Source of the DNA: UBA4844 sp050943255
Lineage (GTDB): Bacteria; Bacillota; Syntrophomonadia; Syntrophomonadales; Syntrophomonadaceae
Direction of reading: 5' to 3'
DNA: 64,000 nt
Assembly (NCBI GenBank): GCA_050943255.1
Contig: JBMNOV010000005.1
Location: 1 to 64,000 of the forward strand
This document shows, piece after piece, positions 27,269-36,126 of this stretch. How positions within the stretch are numbered: the first letter of the stretch is position 1; each line of letters begins with the position of its first letter. The translations under genes and the position numbers were made by a program. The notes below the pieces were generated by a model. That model had not been told where the DNA came from, made no database searches, and saw only the letters and a list, made by a program, of their open reading frames with translations.

Positions 27269-28891
27269 TTGACCAGGTATATATTCATAACTGGGGGGGT
27301 GGTATCTTCACTAGGTAAAGGTATCACTGCGGCGTCTCTGGGGCGTTTACTAAAAAGCCGGGGACTAAAAGTATGCCTGCAGAAATTCGATCCTTATATA
27401 AATGTTGATCCAGGTACGATGAGTCCCTATCAACATGGAGAAGTATATGTAACTGAAGATGGGGCTGAGACTGATTTGGATGTTGGCCATTACGAGCGGT
27501 TTGTAGACGAAAAACTAAGCCGTTATGCTAATTGCACCACTGGCCGGATATACCAATCAGTTTTAGATAAGGAGAGAAGAGGAGACTACTTGGGGCAAAC
27601 AGTTCAGGTAATTCCCCATATAACTAACGAAATCAAAAGCCGGGTAACCATGATCGAGAAAAAGGTTTCTCCGGATGTAGTAATTTCTGAAATTGGCGGG
27701 ACTGTTGGGGATATTGAATCCCTTCCTTTTTTGGAAGCCATTCGTCAATTAAAGTTTGACCTGGGTAGGGATAAGGTTTTATATATTCACGTTACTCTGG
27801 TACCGTATATAAAAGCGGCGGGAGAGGTAAAGACTAAACCGACTCAGCATAGTGTAAAAGAATTGCGTAGTATAGGTATACAACCCGATATTCTGGTTTG
27901 TCGTACAGAAAAGAATCTTTCCGAAGATCTTAAGGCTAAATTAGCTCTTTTTTGTGATGTCGACCGTGATGCCGTAGTACAGCTGAAAGATGTTGAATCC
28001 ATATATGAAGTTCCTTTAATGCTGGCTGCAGAACGTTTGGACATAGAGGTAATTAAGCGACTAGGGCTAAAATGCCGGGAAGCTGACTTGGCTGAATGGG
28101 AGGAAATAGTAAGGCGGGTGCACAATCTGGACAAAAAGGTAACAGTGGGATTGATAGGTAAATATGTAGAGTTACCTGATGCCTACCTTAGCATAGCTGA
28201 GTCACTAAAACATGCAGGATTTAGATATAGTTGTGAAATAATTATTAAATGGATTTATGCTGAACAGGTAGAAAAGGAAGGTTGTGAAAAGCTTCTTAAA
28301 GATGTGGACGCTATTCTGGTTCCAGGCGGTTTCGGGGATCGGGGTATAGAAGGAAAAATAGCTACAGCCCGTTATGCCAGGGAAAATGATGTGCCTTTTT
28401 TAGGTATTTGCTTAGGCATGCAGTGTGCAGTAATTGAATTTGCCCGCAATGTATGTGGGTTAAATAAAGCGAATAGTGTTGAGTTTGATGCTGATACAGA
28501 ATACCCAGTAGTGCATTTAATGCCTAGTCAGGAACAGGTAGAGAACAAAGGGGGTACCATGAGACTTGGGGTATACCCTTGTGAATTGGTTGAAGGAACT
28601 AAAGCTGCACTGGCTTATGGCACTAAAATAATCCACGAAAGACACCGGCATCGTTACGAAATTAATAACCTATTTAGAGAGCAGCTGGAGAACCATGGTT
28701 TAATAATCAGCGGGTTATCACCCGATAAGCGGTTAGTGGAGATAGTTGAGTTAAAAGAGCATTCCTGGTTTGTAGCATGTCAATTTCATCCCGAATTTAA
28801 ATCCCGACCAAATCGGCCTCATCCTTTATTCTTGGGTTTTATTAAGAATGCTATTGAATATCGCCATAAAGAAAAAATCGTTCCTATTTAA
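27269..28891 (+). CDS. pyrG: CTP synthase
   Basis: Converts UTP to CTP using ATP and glutamine. 540 residues, standard length. The synthase domain opens with ITGGVVSSLGKGI (P-loop). The glutaminase domain has the nucleophile in GICLGMQC and the histidine in FHPEFKSRP. TTG start with GAGAGGGG upstream. Its place upstream of the spo0F-like/fba genes follows the Bacillus order, with cell-wall genes inserted between. Confidence 0.96.
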   Translation: MTRYIFITGGVVSSLGKGITAASLGRLLKSRGLKVCLQKFDPYINVDPGTMSPYQHGEVYVTEDGAETDLDVGHYERFVDEKLSRYANCTTGRIYQSVLDKERRGDYLGQTVQVIPHITNEIKSRVTMIEKKVSPDVVISEIGGTVGDIESLPFLEAIRQLKFDLGRDKVLYIHVTLVPYIKAAGEVKTKPTQHSVKELRSIGIQPDILVCRTEKNLSEDLKAKLALFCDVDRDAVVQLKDVESIYEVPLMLAAERLDIEVIKRLGLKCREADLAEWEEIVRRVHNLDKKVTVGLIGKYVELPDAYLSIAESLKHAGFRYSCEIIIKWIYAEQVEKEGCEKLLKDVDAILVPGGFGDRGIEGKIATARYARENDVPFLGICLGMQCAVIEFARNVCGLNKANSVEFDADTEYPVVHLMPSQEQVENKGGTMRLGVYPCELVEGTKAALAYGTKIIHERHRHRYEINNLFREQLENHGLIISGLSPDKRLVEIVELKEHSWFVACQFHPEFKSRPNRPHPLFLGFIKNAIEYRHKEKIVPI

Positions 28892-29112
28892 GCTGTTGGG
28901 GGTATTATTTTTCTATTAATGTGGTATCCTCTGGCAATGGCACCTTCAAAGTTAAGGCTATTTTGTTTATGTCTTTTTAGGTGCTTCCTGGGGTTATCTT
29001 ATTAAAGAATAGACAAGCAATAGAACCAGCTATGAGGATATAAATATTGCTTTTGCTTATTTGACCCCAGATGAGGGTAATTGATGCAACTCTTATTCGA
29101 AGGAGAGACTTA

Positions 29113-30192
29113 ATGTTTACCACTAGAATTATAGATGACCAGGAAATGGAGCGTTATAATCAGTTTATAACATCGCATTATAAAGGGCACTTCCTGCAGC
29201 TATGGGAATGGGGTGAGGTCAAACAAGGTATGGGTTGGGAACCGCTTCCTTTAGTACTTGAAGAAGACGGGGAGATTAGGGCTGCTCTACTAATCCTTAA
29301 ACGCCATTTGCCTGTTCCTGTTTTAAATAAGTGTATATTTTACTCGCCCCGAGGGCCGGTAGTTGACATCGAAAGTGAAGAATTATGCTACGCATTATTT
29401 GAGGGGGCAGCTAAGGTCGCTCAAGAACACAATGCGATTTTCTTAAAAATTGACCCTGATGTACTGGTTAATAATCAAAAATTTACTGAGATTTTGAAAA
29501 AGTGCTCTTTTACAAAAAAGGAGACTGGGGTAGATTTTGAAGGGGTACAGCCGACTTTCGTATTTAGGTTAGATATTAGACCATCAGAAATAAACCTTCT
29601 GCAAAATATGCACTCCAAATGGAGATATAACATAAAACTTGCAAGCAGAAAAGGCGTCATTATCAAAGAAGCTAAAGAAAAGGAAGATTTAAAAACCTTC
29701 TATCGAATTTTACAGGAAACAGCTGCCCGGGATAAATTTCTCATACGAGGCTACGAGTACTATGAACTAATATGGAATTACTTAATAATAAAAGGCTATG
29801 CTCAGATTTTTTTGGCTGAATACCAGGGGAAAATCATCTCAGCGGCTCTGGCAATGATCTTAGGAGATAAGGCCTGGTACCTTTATGGTGCCTCTAGTAA
29901 CGAGAATCGTAATGTTATGCCTAATTACCTTATTCAATGGGAAATGATACGCTGGGCTCGCCGTAAAGGGTGTACTATTTATGATTTCCGTGGAGTATCT
30001 GGGGATTTAGATGAGAGTAATCCACTTTATGGGCTTTACCGGTTTAAAAAAGGATTTAACGGTGAATTTATTCAGTTTATAGGGGAATGGGACAGGATTT
30101 ACTCTCCGTTATTTTACTGGTTGTGGAGTACAGTTTTGCCTTATTACCTGAAAAGACGGTCAAGAAAAGATGATAAATTAGTAGGAGACTAG
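29113..30192 (+). CDS. FemAB-family peptidoglycan bridge aminoacyltransferase
   Basis: A 359-residue member of the FemXAB family, which adds amino acids from aminoacyl-tRNA to lipid II. Two GNAT-like halves are visible. SKWRYNIKLASRKGV and the C-terminal YDFRGVSGD with YRFKKGFNG are family hallmarks. ATG 29113 has AAGGAGAG upstream; the longer frame from 29071 contains that site. Alanine racemase follows after 2 bp, so the pair links to cell-wall peptide synthesis. Confidence 0.87.
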   Translation: MFTTRIIDDQEMERYNQFITSHYKGHFLQLWEWGEVKQGMGWEPLPLVLEEDGEIRAALLILKRHLPVPVLNKCIFYSPRGPVVDIESEELCYALFEGAAKVAQEHNAIFLKIDPDVLVNNQKFTEILKKCSFTKKETGVDFEGVQPTFVFRLDIRPSEINLLQNMHSKWRYNIKLASRKGVIIKEAKEKEDLKTFYRILQETAARDKFLIRGYEYYELIWNYLIIKGYAQIFLAEYQGKIISAALAMILGDKAWYLYGASSNENRNVMPNYLIQWEMIRWARRKGCTIYDFRGVSGDLDESNPLYGLYRFKKGFNGEFIQFIGEWDRIYSPLFYWLWSTVLPYYLKRRSRKDDKLVGD

Positions 30193-30194
30193 TA

Positions 30195-31346
30195 GTGGAA
30201 AACATAATTGATGATCGCTGGCTGGAAATTGATTCTGCTGCGATAAAGCATAACCTTAAACAGGTTCAAGCTATCCTTAAAGAAGGAGTACGTTTAATTG
30301 CCATAGTTAAGGCTGATGCCTATGGTCATGGTGCGGTGGAATCGGCTAAGATTCTCTTTGAGAACGGGGTAGAATATTTTGGGGTTAGCTTTCTGGATGA
30401 AGCCTTGGCTCTTCGGTATGCAGGAATAAGTGCAAACATTATACTCCTTGCCCCGCTAATCTCCCCAGAACAGTTGAATTTGGCTGTTAATAATCAAATC
30501 ACGGTTTCTTTAACTTCGCTTTTTGAATGTTCTTTGTTAGATCAGATTATCAGGGAAAAAAAGACTCAAGTTACTGTTCATCTTAAACTAGATACTGGTC
30601 TGGGACGATTCGGTATGAACCAACATGAGGTTTTCTCTGCTTGTCAAACATTAAAAAACAATCCCTGCATATACATAGAGGGTATATATACACATATGGC
30701 AGAACCTACTAGGAATGCTAACTATACGAGGAAACAATTTAAACTTTTCATGAACACGGTGGAGTTTTTAAGGGAAAATGGGTTTATAATACCGTTGTGT
30801 CACTGTGCTAATAGTGCTGTATTCTTAAAATATCCTGAAATGCACCTTAATGCAGTGAGAATAGGGACATTGCTTTCAGGTGAATTGCCTGTAGGTAATT
30901 ATAATAATCCTATTAAGCTTAAAAATCCTTACAGATATAAAACGCGAATACTTTCTCTAAAAACTTTACCTAAGGGAAGCTATTTAGGGTATTATCGTAC
31001 GGCACGATTACGGGAGGATGCGCAAATTGCAGTTATACCTGTAGGTTTTAGACATGGTTTGGCTTTAACTGTTGGTAACCGTCCGGCGGGTTTTATGGAC
31101 TTACTAAGAATACTAGTCAAGAATATTCTGGCTTATTTCAATGTACCCCGCTTAGTACCTAAGGTAAAAATAAATGGTAAAGAATTTCCCGTAAGGGGAA
31201 AGGTTTTTATGCAAATGGCACTGGTAGAAATACCACTAAATTTTACAGTTAAAATCGGCGATGAAGTCGAGGTTCCGGTCCGTAAAACCTTAGCTAGTCC
31301 AAGCCTGAAGCGGATTTATATAAAAGAAAAAGAAACTGTGGGGTAG
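30195..31346 (+). CDS. alr: Alanine racemase, divergent
   Basis: A 383-residue PLP enzyme making D-alanine for peptidoglycan. The PLP lysine motif AIVKADAYGHGA and THMAEP, CHCANSA and LGRFGMN segments of the barrel are present. The usual GYADG loop is GFRHG, and the C-terminal CMDQ-type loop reads FMQM, so residues near the catalytic tyrosine of the other subunit differ. GTG start. It is coupled to the FemAB gene and is followed by sppA. Activity on alanine is likely but unproven. Confidence 0.85.
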   Translation: MENIIDDRWLEIDSAAIKHNLKQVQAILKEGVRLIAIVKADAYGHGAVESAKILFENGVEYFGVSFLDEALALRYAGISANIILLAPLISPEQLNLAVNNQITVSLTSLFECSLLDQIIREKKTQVTVHLKLDTGLGRFGMNQHEVFSACQTLKNNPCIYIEGIYTHMAEPTRNANYTRKQFKLFMNTVEFLRENGFIIPLCHCANSAVFLKYPEMHLNAVRIGTLLSGELPVGNYNNPIKLKNPYRYKTRILSLKTLPKGSYLGYYRTARLREDAQIAVIPVGFRHGLALTVGNRPAGFMDLLRILVKNILAYFNVPRLVPKVKINGKEFPVRGKVFMQMALVEIPLNFTVKIGDEVEVPVRKTLASPSLKRIYIKEKETVG

Positions 31347-31383
31347 AAGATAATAGGAATTTATATAATGGAGGGGGTAGGTG

Positions 31384-32280
31384 ATGCGTAAAGGCTTGGT
31401 AGTAGGGATATTATTATTATTCGTATTGGTTATGGCCGGCTTGTCCTTAATGGTAGTGCAAGATTCTAGTAATAGTACAGTACTGAAAGGGACACCAGTT
31501 ATCGGAGTAATAGAAATTAATGGTGTTATCGGAGGAGGTTTGCCCAGCTTTTTTGGCGGAAATACGGCTGATAGTGGCACAATTATGAAAGCTATTAGAA
31601 CTGCTGCCCGAAGGCCAGATATCAAGGCGGTGGTTATAAGGATAAATAGTCCTGGAGGAACTTCGGTTGCGGCTCAAGAAATTGGGATAGAGCTTGATAA
31701 GCTTAGGCAGACTGGCAAACCAGTGGTAACTTCTATGGGAGATGTCTGTGCTTCAGGGGGATATTGGATTGCTTGCAGCAGTAATTATATTGTAGCTAAC
31801 GCCAGCAGTCTTACCGGTAGTATTGGGGCTATTATGGAAGTAACTAATCTTCAGGGGCTTTACGAAAAATTAGGGATTAGTCAGGAAACAATTAAGAGCG
31901 GGGAACATAAGGATATAGGTTCAGCTAACCGGGAAATTAATCCTTTAGAGAAGGAAATTTTAGAAGGTATAGTAACTGATTCCTATTCCCAATTCTTAAC
32001 TCAAGTACGAAAAGGACGGGAAGGGAAAATCCAAGAAAATGAGCTTTCGCTTATAGCCGACGGAAGAATTTTTACAGGTGAAAAGGCTCTTGAATTAGGA
32101 TTGGTAGATAGCTTGGGGAATTATTATGATGCGATTAAGCAGGCGGAAAAAATGGCTGGTTTAAAGCAAGATAGCAGAATAGAAGAACTAAATAAAGAAA
32201 ATTTTTGGAATAGTCTTGGACTGGAGGCACTAACCAGTAAGTGGCTCCCGGAATACCGTCTATGGGAACTAAATTATTAG
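31384..32280 (+). CDS. sppA: Signal peptide peptidase SppA (S49), short form
   Basis: A 298-residue membrane serine protease that degrades cleaved signal peptides. One N-terminal transmembrane segment (about 4-25) precedes the S49 domain. The catalytic Ser124 is in CASGGYW and the catalytic Lys176 in GEHKD, 52 residues apart as in Bacillus SppA. GTG at 31381 also opens the frame; ATG 31384 after GGAGGGGG is preferred. The next gene starts 17 bp after the stop. Confidence 0.92.
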   Translation: MRKGLVVGILLLFVLVMAGLSLMVVQDSSNSTVLKGTPVIGVIEINGVIGGGLPSFFGGNTADSGTIMKAIRTAARRPDIKAVVIRINSPGGTSVAAQEIGIELDKLRQTGKPVVTSMGDVCASGGYWIACSSNYIVANASSLTGSIGAIMEVTNLQGLYEKLGISQETIKSGEHKDIGSANREINPLEKEILEGIVTDSYSQFLTQVRKGREGKIQENELSLIADGRIFTGEKALELGLVDSLGNYYDAIKQAEKMAGLKQDSRIEELNKENFWNSLGLEALTSKWLPEYRLWELNY

Positions 32281-32297
32281 AGCCCGGGGGTGAGATC

Positions 32298-32867
32298 TTG
32301 TCTTTGGTTGAAGTGGTATATGGAATTTTTTTTGAGCCAGTCAAAACCTTGAACTACTTGGCGCGGGTAAAACCCTTACTATGGGGAATGATAATATTTT
32401 TACTTATTTTAACCCTGAACATTATCATAAACCATGGAGTTAACAGTTTTAATAGTATTAATTTTGTCCTAAATGACAATTTTATCGGGGTTTTTGAAGT
32501 ATTATTAGTGTTTTTAGCTTATTTATTATTAGTTATTTTGGCAGGAGTATTTTCCCTTTTGAGCGAAATATTGTACCATCGTGGAAACGCGAGCGGAATA
32601 CTGGCCTGTTTTAGTTATGCAGCCATTCCCGGAGTTTTAGGACCTCCTTTGCACTTTGCATTCATATTGTTAGAAATTAAGGTGATAGGAGTAATCTTAT
32701 ATTTAGCATCATTAGCCTGGGTATTAGTTTTACAGATTATTTCATTAAGGGAAGCTCTCCATTTACGTACTAGCCAGGCTGTTTTGCTGTTTGCCCTGCC
32801 TGGGGTAATGTTAATTTTTGTATTAGTGGTTATAGTATTTGGGGGTTATAAGGTTATTGCTATTTAG
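32298..32867 (+). CDS. Yip1-domain membrane protein
   Basis: About 189 residues with five hydrophobic helices and the Yip1 pattern (YGIFFEPVKTLNYLA at the N-terminus, YHRGNASGILACFSYAAIP in the centre). Bacterial Yip1 proteins have no settled function. The long frame begins inside sppA at 32241. GGGGGTGAG at 32286-32294 points to the TTG at 32298. It directly follows sppA and precedes spo0F, so it may belong to the sppA operon. Confidence 0.8.
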   Translation: MSLVEVVYGIFFEPVKTLNYLARVKPLLWGMIIFLLILTLNIIINHGVNSFNSINFVLNDNFIGVFEVLLVFLAYLLLVILAGVFSLLSEILYHRGNASGILACFSYAAIPGVLGPPLHFAFILLEIKVIGVILYLASLAWVLVLQIISLREALHLRTSQAVLLFALPGVMLIFVLVVIVFGGYKVIAI

Positions 32868-32877
32868 TTAACTATAA

Positions 32878-32902
32878 AGGAATTTTATTACATATATAGA
32901 AA
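32878..32902 (+). promoter_or_regulatory. Putative sigma-H promoter for the spo0F-like gene
   Basis: AGGAATT (32878-32884), eleven bases, then ATAGAAA fits the sigma-H consensus AGGAwWW-N11-RnnGAAT except for the last base. In Bacillus spo0F is transcribed by sigma-H, which supports the call; it is a hand match only. Confidence 0.35.
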
Positions 32903-32936
32903 CTAACGTCCATATACTATGAGGGGGGAAGCGACC

Positions 32937-33311
32937 GTGAAAAAAATATTAATTGTTGATGACCAAAAGGGGGTAAGGCGATTACTGGAAGAGCTATTCA
33001 AAAGGAATGGTTGGGAGGTTGAACTAGCCACCGATGGTAAAGAAGCTATTGAAAAAGTTGATAGGATTATTCTCGATGTAGTCCTAATGGATATGAAAAT
33101 GCCTCATATGAATGGATTAGAAGCTTCGCAATTAATATTAAAAAAGCATGGTTGTCTTGACATAATAATGATGACCGCCTATGGAGAAATGGAAATAGTT
33201 AAAGAAGCCTTGGATGTAGGGGTTAAAAAATGCGTAACCAAACCATTTGATATAATAGAGTTATGTGATACTGTTAACCAGGTAGTTGGGAATAAAGCAC
33301 AAATGGGGTGA
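32937..33311 (+). CDS. spo0F: Spo0F-like single-domain response regulator
   Basis: A 124-residue receiver domain with no output domain. ILIVDDQKG has the acidic pair, LMDMKMP the phospho-accepting Asp, MMTAYGE the Thr, and TKPFD the Lys. In Bacillus Spo0F passes phosphate in the sporulation phosphorelay; its position directly upstream of fba is conserved here. Clostridia often lack a full phosphorelay, so its partner is unknown. GTG 32937 follows GAGGGGGGAAG; the ATG at 32919 is at the edge of that site. Confidence 0.85.
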   Translation: MKKILIVDDQKGVRRLLEELFKRNGWEVELATDGKEAIEKVDRIILDVVLMDMKMPHMNGLEASQLILKKHGCLDIIMMTAYGEMEIVKEALDVGVKKCVTKPFDIIELCDTVNQVVGNKAQMG

Positions 33312-33315
33312 GAAA

Positions 33316-34170
33316 GTGGCACTAGTTGCAGTAAAGGAGTTATTGCTCAAAGCAGAGCAAGGAAACTATGCGGTAGGAGCATTTAATGCTAACAACATGG
33401 AGATAGTGCAGGCAATTGTTGAAGCGGCTGAAAAGGAGAAATCTCCGGTTATTATGCAGGCCAGCCAGGGAGCTATTACTTATGCTGGCCTTGATTATAT
33501 TACGGAAATGGTTAGGTTAGCAGCCATGTCAGCTTCAGTTCCAGTAGCTTTACATCTTGACCATGGAACTGATTTTGATCAGGTGGTTAGATGTATTCGC
33601 AGTGGATTTACATCGATAATGTATGATGGCTCCAAATTACCCCTGGAGGATAATATAGCCATTACCAGGAAAGTTCTTGATATAGCCCGGCCTGTAGGGG
33701 TATCGGTAGAAGCCGAGTTGGGCAAAATAGGTGGTACCGAGGATAATGTTCAAGTTAGTGAAAAAGAAGCTATGTATACTGATCCTGACGAAGCCAGGTA
33801 TTTTGTAGAACAGACCGGAGTTGATAGTTTGGCCATTGCTATAGGTACAGCCCATGGCCAGTATAAAGGAGAGCCTAAACTGGATTATGAACGCTTGAGC
33901 CAAATTAAGGCACTAGTTAAGATACCTATAGTATTACACGGCTCCTCCGGGGTACCCGATGATTCGATACGCAAGGCTATAGAATTAGGGGTTCGCAAGG
34001 TTAATATTGATACAAATATTCGGGAGGCATTTGTTGGTGCTATGCGTCGAGTTATTACGGAAAAGCCCAATGAAATAGATCCCCGTAAAATATTGGGACC
34101 TGCGCGTGAGGCAACGGTGGCCGTAATTAGGGAGAAGATGAAGGCATTTAAGAGTTCTGGTAAAGCATAA
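33316..34170 (+). CDS. fba: Class II fructose-1,6-bisphosphate aldolase
   Basis: A 284-residue zinc aldolase of glycolysis and gluconeogenesis. LHLDHGTDFD, AELGKIGGTED, GTAHGQYKG and VLHGSSGV carry the zinc ligands and substrate residues of the class II family. GTG at 33316, five bases after the spo0F stop, has GGGGTGAG upstream; the longer frame overlaps spo0F and is unlikely. It forms a carbon-metabolism group with the transaldolase-like and glpX genes. Confidence 0.94.
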   Translation: MALVAVKELLLKAEQGNYAVGAFNANNMEIVQAIVEAAEKEKSPVIMQASQGAITYAGLDYITEMVRLAAMSASVPVALHLDHGTDFDQVVRCIRSGFTSIMYDGSKLPLEDNIAITRKVLDIARPVGVSVEAELGKIGGTEDNVQVSEKEAMYTDPDEARYFVEQTGVDSLAIAIGTAHGQYKGEPKLDYERLSQIKALVKIPIVLHGSSGVPDDSIRKAIELGVRKVNIDTNIREAFVGAMRRVITEKPNEIDPRKILGPAREATVAVIREKMKAFKSSGKA

Positions 34171-34229
34171 AATTAAAAGGAATATGTAAAGGCTGGGATT
34201 AGGGGTAATTAGCAAGGAGGATGAGATTA

Positions 34230-34871
34230 TTGCGTATTTTTATTGATTCGGCTAATCTAAATGAGATAAAAGAAATTCATGCTCTGGGATTTCTTACTGG
34301 TGTTACTACTAATCCTAGCTTGGTTGCTAAAGAGAAACGTGATTATAAAGAGGTTGTTAAAGAAATATGTGAAATAGTTGATGGGCCCATAAGCGCTGAA
34401 GTCATAGGAATAGACTATAATTCCATGATAAAGGAAGGGGAAGAATTAGCTGCCATTCATCCTAATGTAGTTATAAAAATACCCCTTACTTTTGACGGGC
34501 TTAAGGCTATTCATGCTTTCAGCCAAAAAGGAATAGCTACCAATGCAACCCTGGTATTCTCAGCTAATCAGGCTTTATTAGCAGCCCGGGCAGGTGCAAG
34601 TTATGTTAGTCCTTTTATAGGTAGAATTGATGATACCGGCAATGATGGTATGCTTGTTCTTAATGATATAATCACTATTTTTGACCAGTACCTTCTTGAT
34701 ACTGAGGTCATTGCCGCTAGCATAAGGCATCCTATGCATGTCGTAGAATCTGCCAAAACAGGTTCCCATATAGCTACCATTCCTTATTCAATTATTAAGC
34801 AAATGGTTAAACATCCTCTTACCGATGCCGGGATTGAAAAGTTTTTACACGATTGGAAGCAGGCGTTTTAG
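34230..34871 (+). CDS. Transaldolase-family protein (FSA/TalC type)
   Basis: A 213-residue short transaldolase. FIDSANLNEI at the start, TTNPSL, the Schiff-base lysine in VIKIPLT, and SPFIGRIDD are the TalC/FSA hallmarks. It catalyses transaldol transfer or fructose-6-phosphate cleavage. AAGGAGG abuts an ATG at 34221, whereas the TTG at 34230 is nine bases on and gives the family-typical N-terminus. In Bacillus the homologue sits in the same place after fba. Confidence 0.9.
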   Translation: MRIFIDSANLNEIKEIHALGFLTGVTTNPSLVAKEKRDYKEVVKEICEIVDGPISAEVIGIDYNSMIKEGEELAAIHPNVVIKIPLTFDGLKAIHAFSQKGIATNATLVFSANQALLAARAGASYVSPFIGRIDDTGNDGMLVLNDIITIFDQYLLDTEVIAASIRHPMHVVESAKTGSHIATIPYSIIKQMVKHPLTDAGIEKFLHDWKQAF

Positions 34872-34896
34872 GGGATTTATATAGGAGGGTTTAGTC

Positions 34897-35892
34897 GTGG
34901 AGAGAGAGTTGGCTCTTGAATTTGCAAGAGTGACTGAAGCTGCTGCTCTTGCTGCAGCTTGTTGGGTTGGAAAAGGTGATAAAATAGCTGCGGATGATGC
35001 GGCTGTTACTGCTATGAGAATTATGTTTGATACGGTTGCAGTTGATGGTGTTGTTGTAATCGGGGAAGGAGAGATGGATGAAGCCCCCATGCTCTACATC
35101 GGTGAAAGGGTAGGTAATGGGGTTCCGCCTGAAGTGGATATTGCCGTTGACCCTCTGGAAGGAACTAATATTGTAGCCAAGGGACTCACCGGAGCCATCG
35201 CGGTTTTAGCTGTAGCTCCCAGGGGCAGCTTACTACATGCTCCTGACATGTATATGGAAAAAATAGCTGTTGGCCCTGAGTGCAAGGGCAGGGTACATCT
35301 GGAGGCAAGTGTAAAAGAGAACCTTCGTCAGGTTGCCCGGGCTTTAAATAAGTTAATAAGTGAAGTAACAGTAGTGATTTTAGATCGTCCCCGCCACCAG
35401 GAAGTTATTGAACAGGTTAGAAGTGCGGGCGCGCGGATTAAACTAATAACTGATGGTGATGTATCTCCTGCGGTTGCTGCTGCTTACGATAATTCTGGTG
35501 TTGATATTTTAATGGGTATCGGTGGAGCCCCTGAAGGGGTAATTACTGCAGCTGCCCTTAAGTGTTTGGAGGGAGATTTTCAGGCTCGGTTGTATCCAGA
35601 AGGCCAAGAAGCACCTGAAGAAATTCGCCGTTGCCATGAAATGGGAATAAAAGATGTAAACAAAATATTCACTATTGATGAACTGGTTAAATCTGATGAT
35701 GTTATATTTGCTGCTACTGGCATAACCGACTCATTCTTGCTTAAAGGAGTAAGGTATTATAAGAGAAGGGCTATTACCCAGACCTTGGTCATGAGAAGCA
35801 AATCAGGGACCATAAGGCATATTGAAGCAACCCATCATCTGGATAAAAAACCACTTTTTCAAAATGAAAGAATTAAATTAACCCTGGATTAA
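34897..35892 (+). CDS. glpX: Class II fructose-1,6-bisphosphatase
   Basis: A 331-residue GlpX-type phosphatase that makes fructose-6-phosphate in gluconeogenesis. GEGEMDEAPML and DPLEGTNI bind metal and substrate, and ILMGIGGAPEGV is the conserved C-terminal motif. GTG start after AGGAGGG. With the aldolase just upstream it supports hexose synthesis from acetyl-CoA-derived carbon, apt for an organism growing on fatty acids (inference). Confidence 0.94.
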   Translation: MERELALEFARVTEAAALAAACWVGKGDKIAADDAAVTAMRIMFDTVAVDGVVVIGEGEMDEAPMLYIGERVGNGVPPEVDIAVDPLEGTNIVAKGLTGAIAVLAVAPRGSLLHAPDMYMEKIAVGPECKGRVHLEASVKENLRQVARALNKLISEVTVVILDRPRHQEVIEQVRSAGARIKLITDGDVSPAVAAAYDNSGVDILMGIGGAPEGVITAAALKCLEGDFQARLYPEGQEAPEEIRRCHEMGIKDVNKIFTIDELVKSDDVIFAATGITDSFLLKGVRYYKRRAITQTLVMRSKSGTIRHIEATHHLDKKPLFQNERIKLTLD

Positions 35893-35925
35893 TTCCATAT
35901 TTAGAGGTTAAACAACTTTGATTGC

Positions 35926-35969
35926 TGGTATAATATAATAAGATGGAATAGCAGGATAAGTGTTATAAT
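35926..35969 (+). promoter_or_regulatory. Two extended -10 elements in the rho leader
   Basis: TGGTATAAT (35926-35934) and TGTTATAAT (35961-35969) both fit TGnTATAAT. The second leaves a leader of about 150 nt before rho. No terminator is visible in it. Autoregulated long leaders are common for rho. Confidence 0.45.
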
Positions 35970-36126
35970 TTATACTAGTAAACCTCCTTATGGCATTAAT
36001 ACCTACCTTGAAGCTAAATCATTTCTTCTAGTCATTAGCGAAATAAGGTATTCCCTGCAATTTTATTACCCATTCCCTTGTTTAAGTTCTAAGGTTAATA
36101 TTTTTCTATCAGAAAGGAGAAAATTT

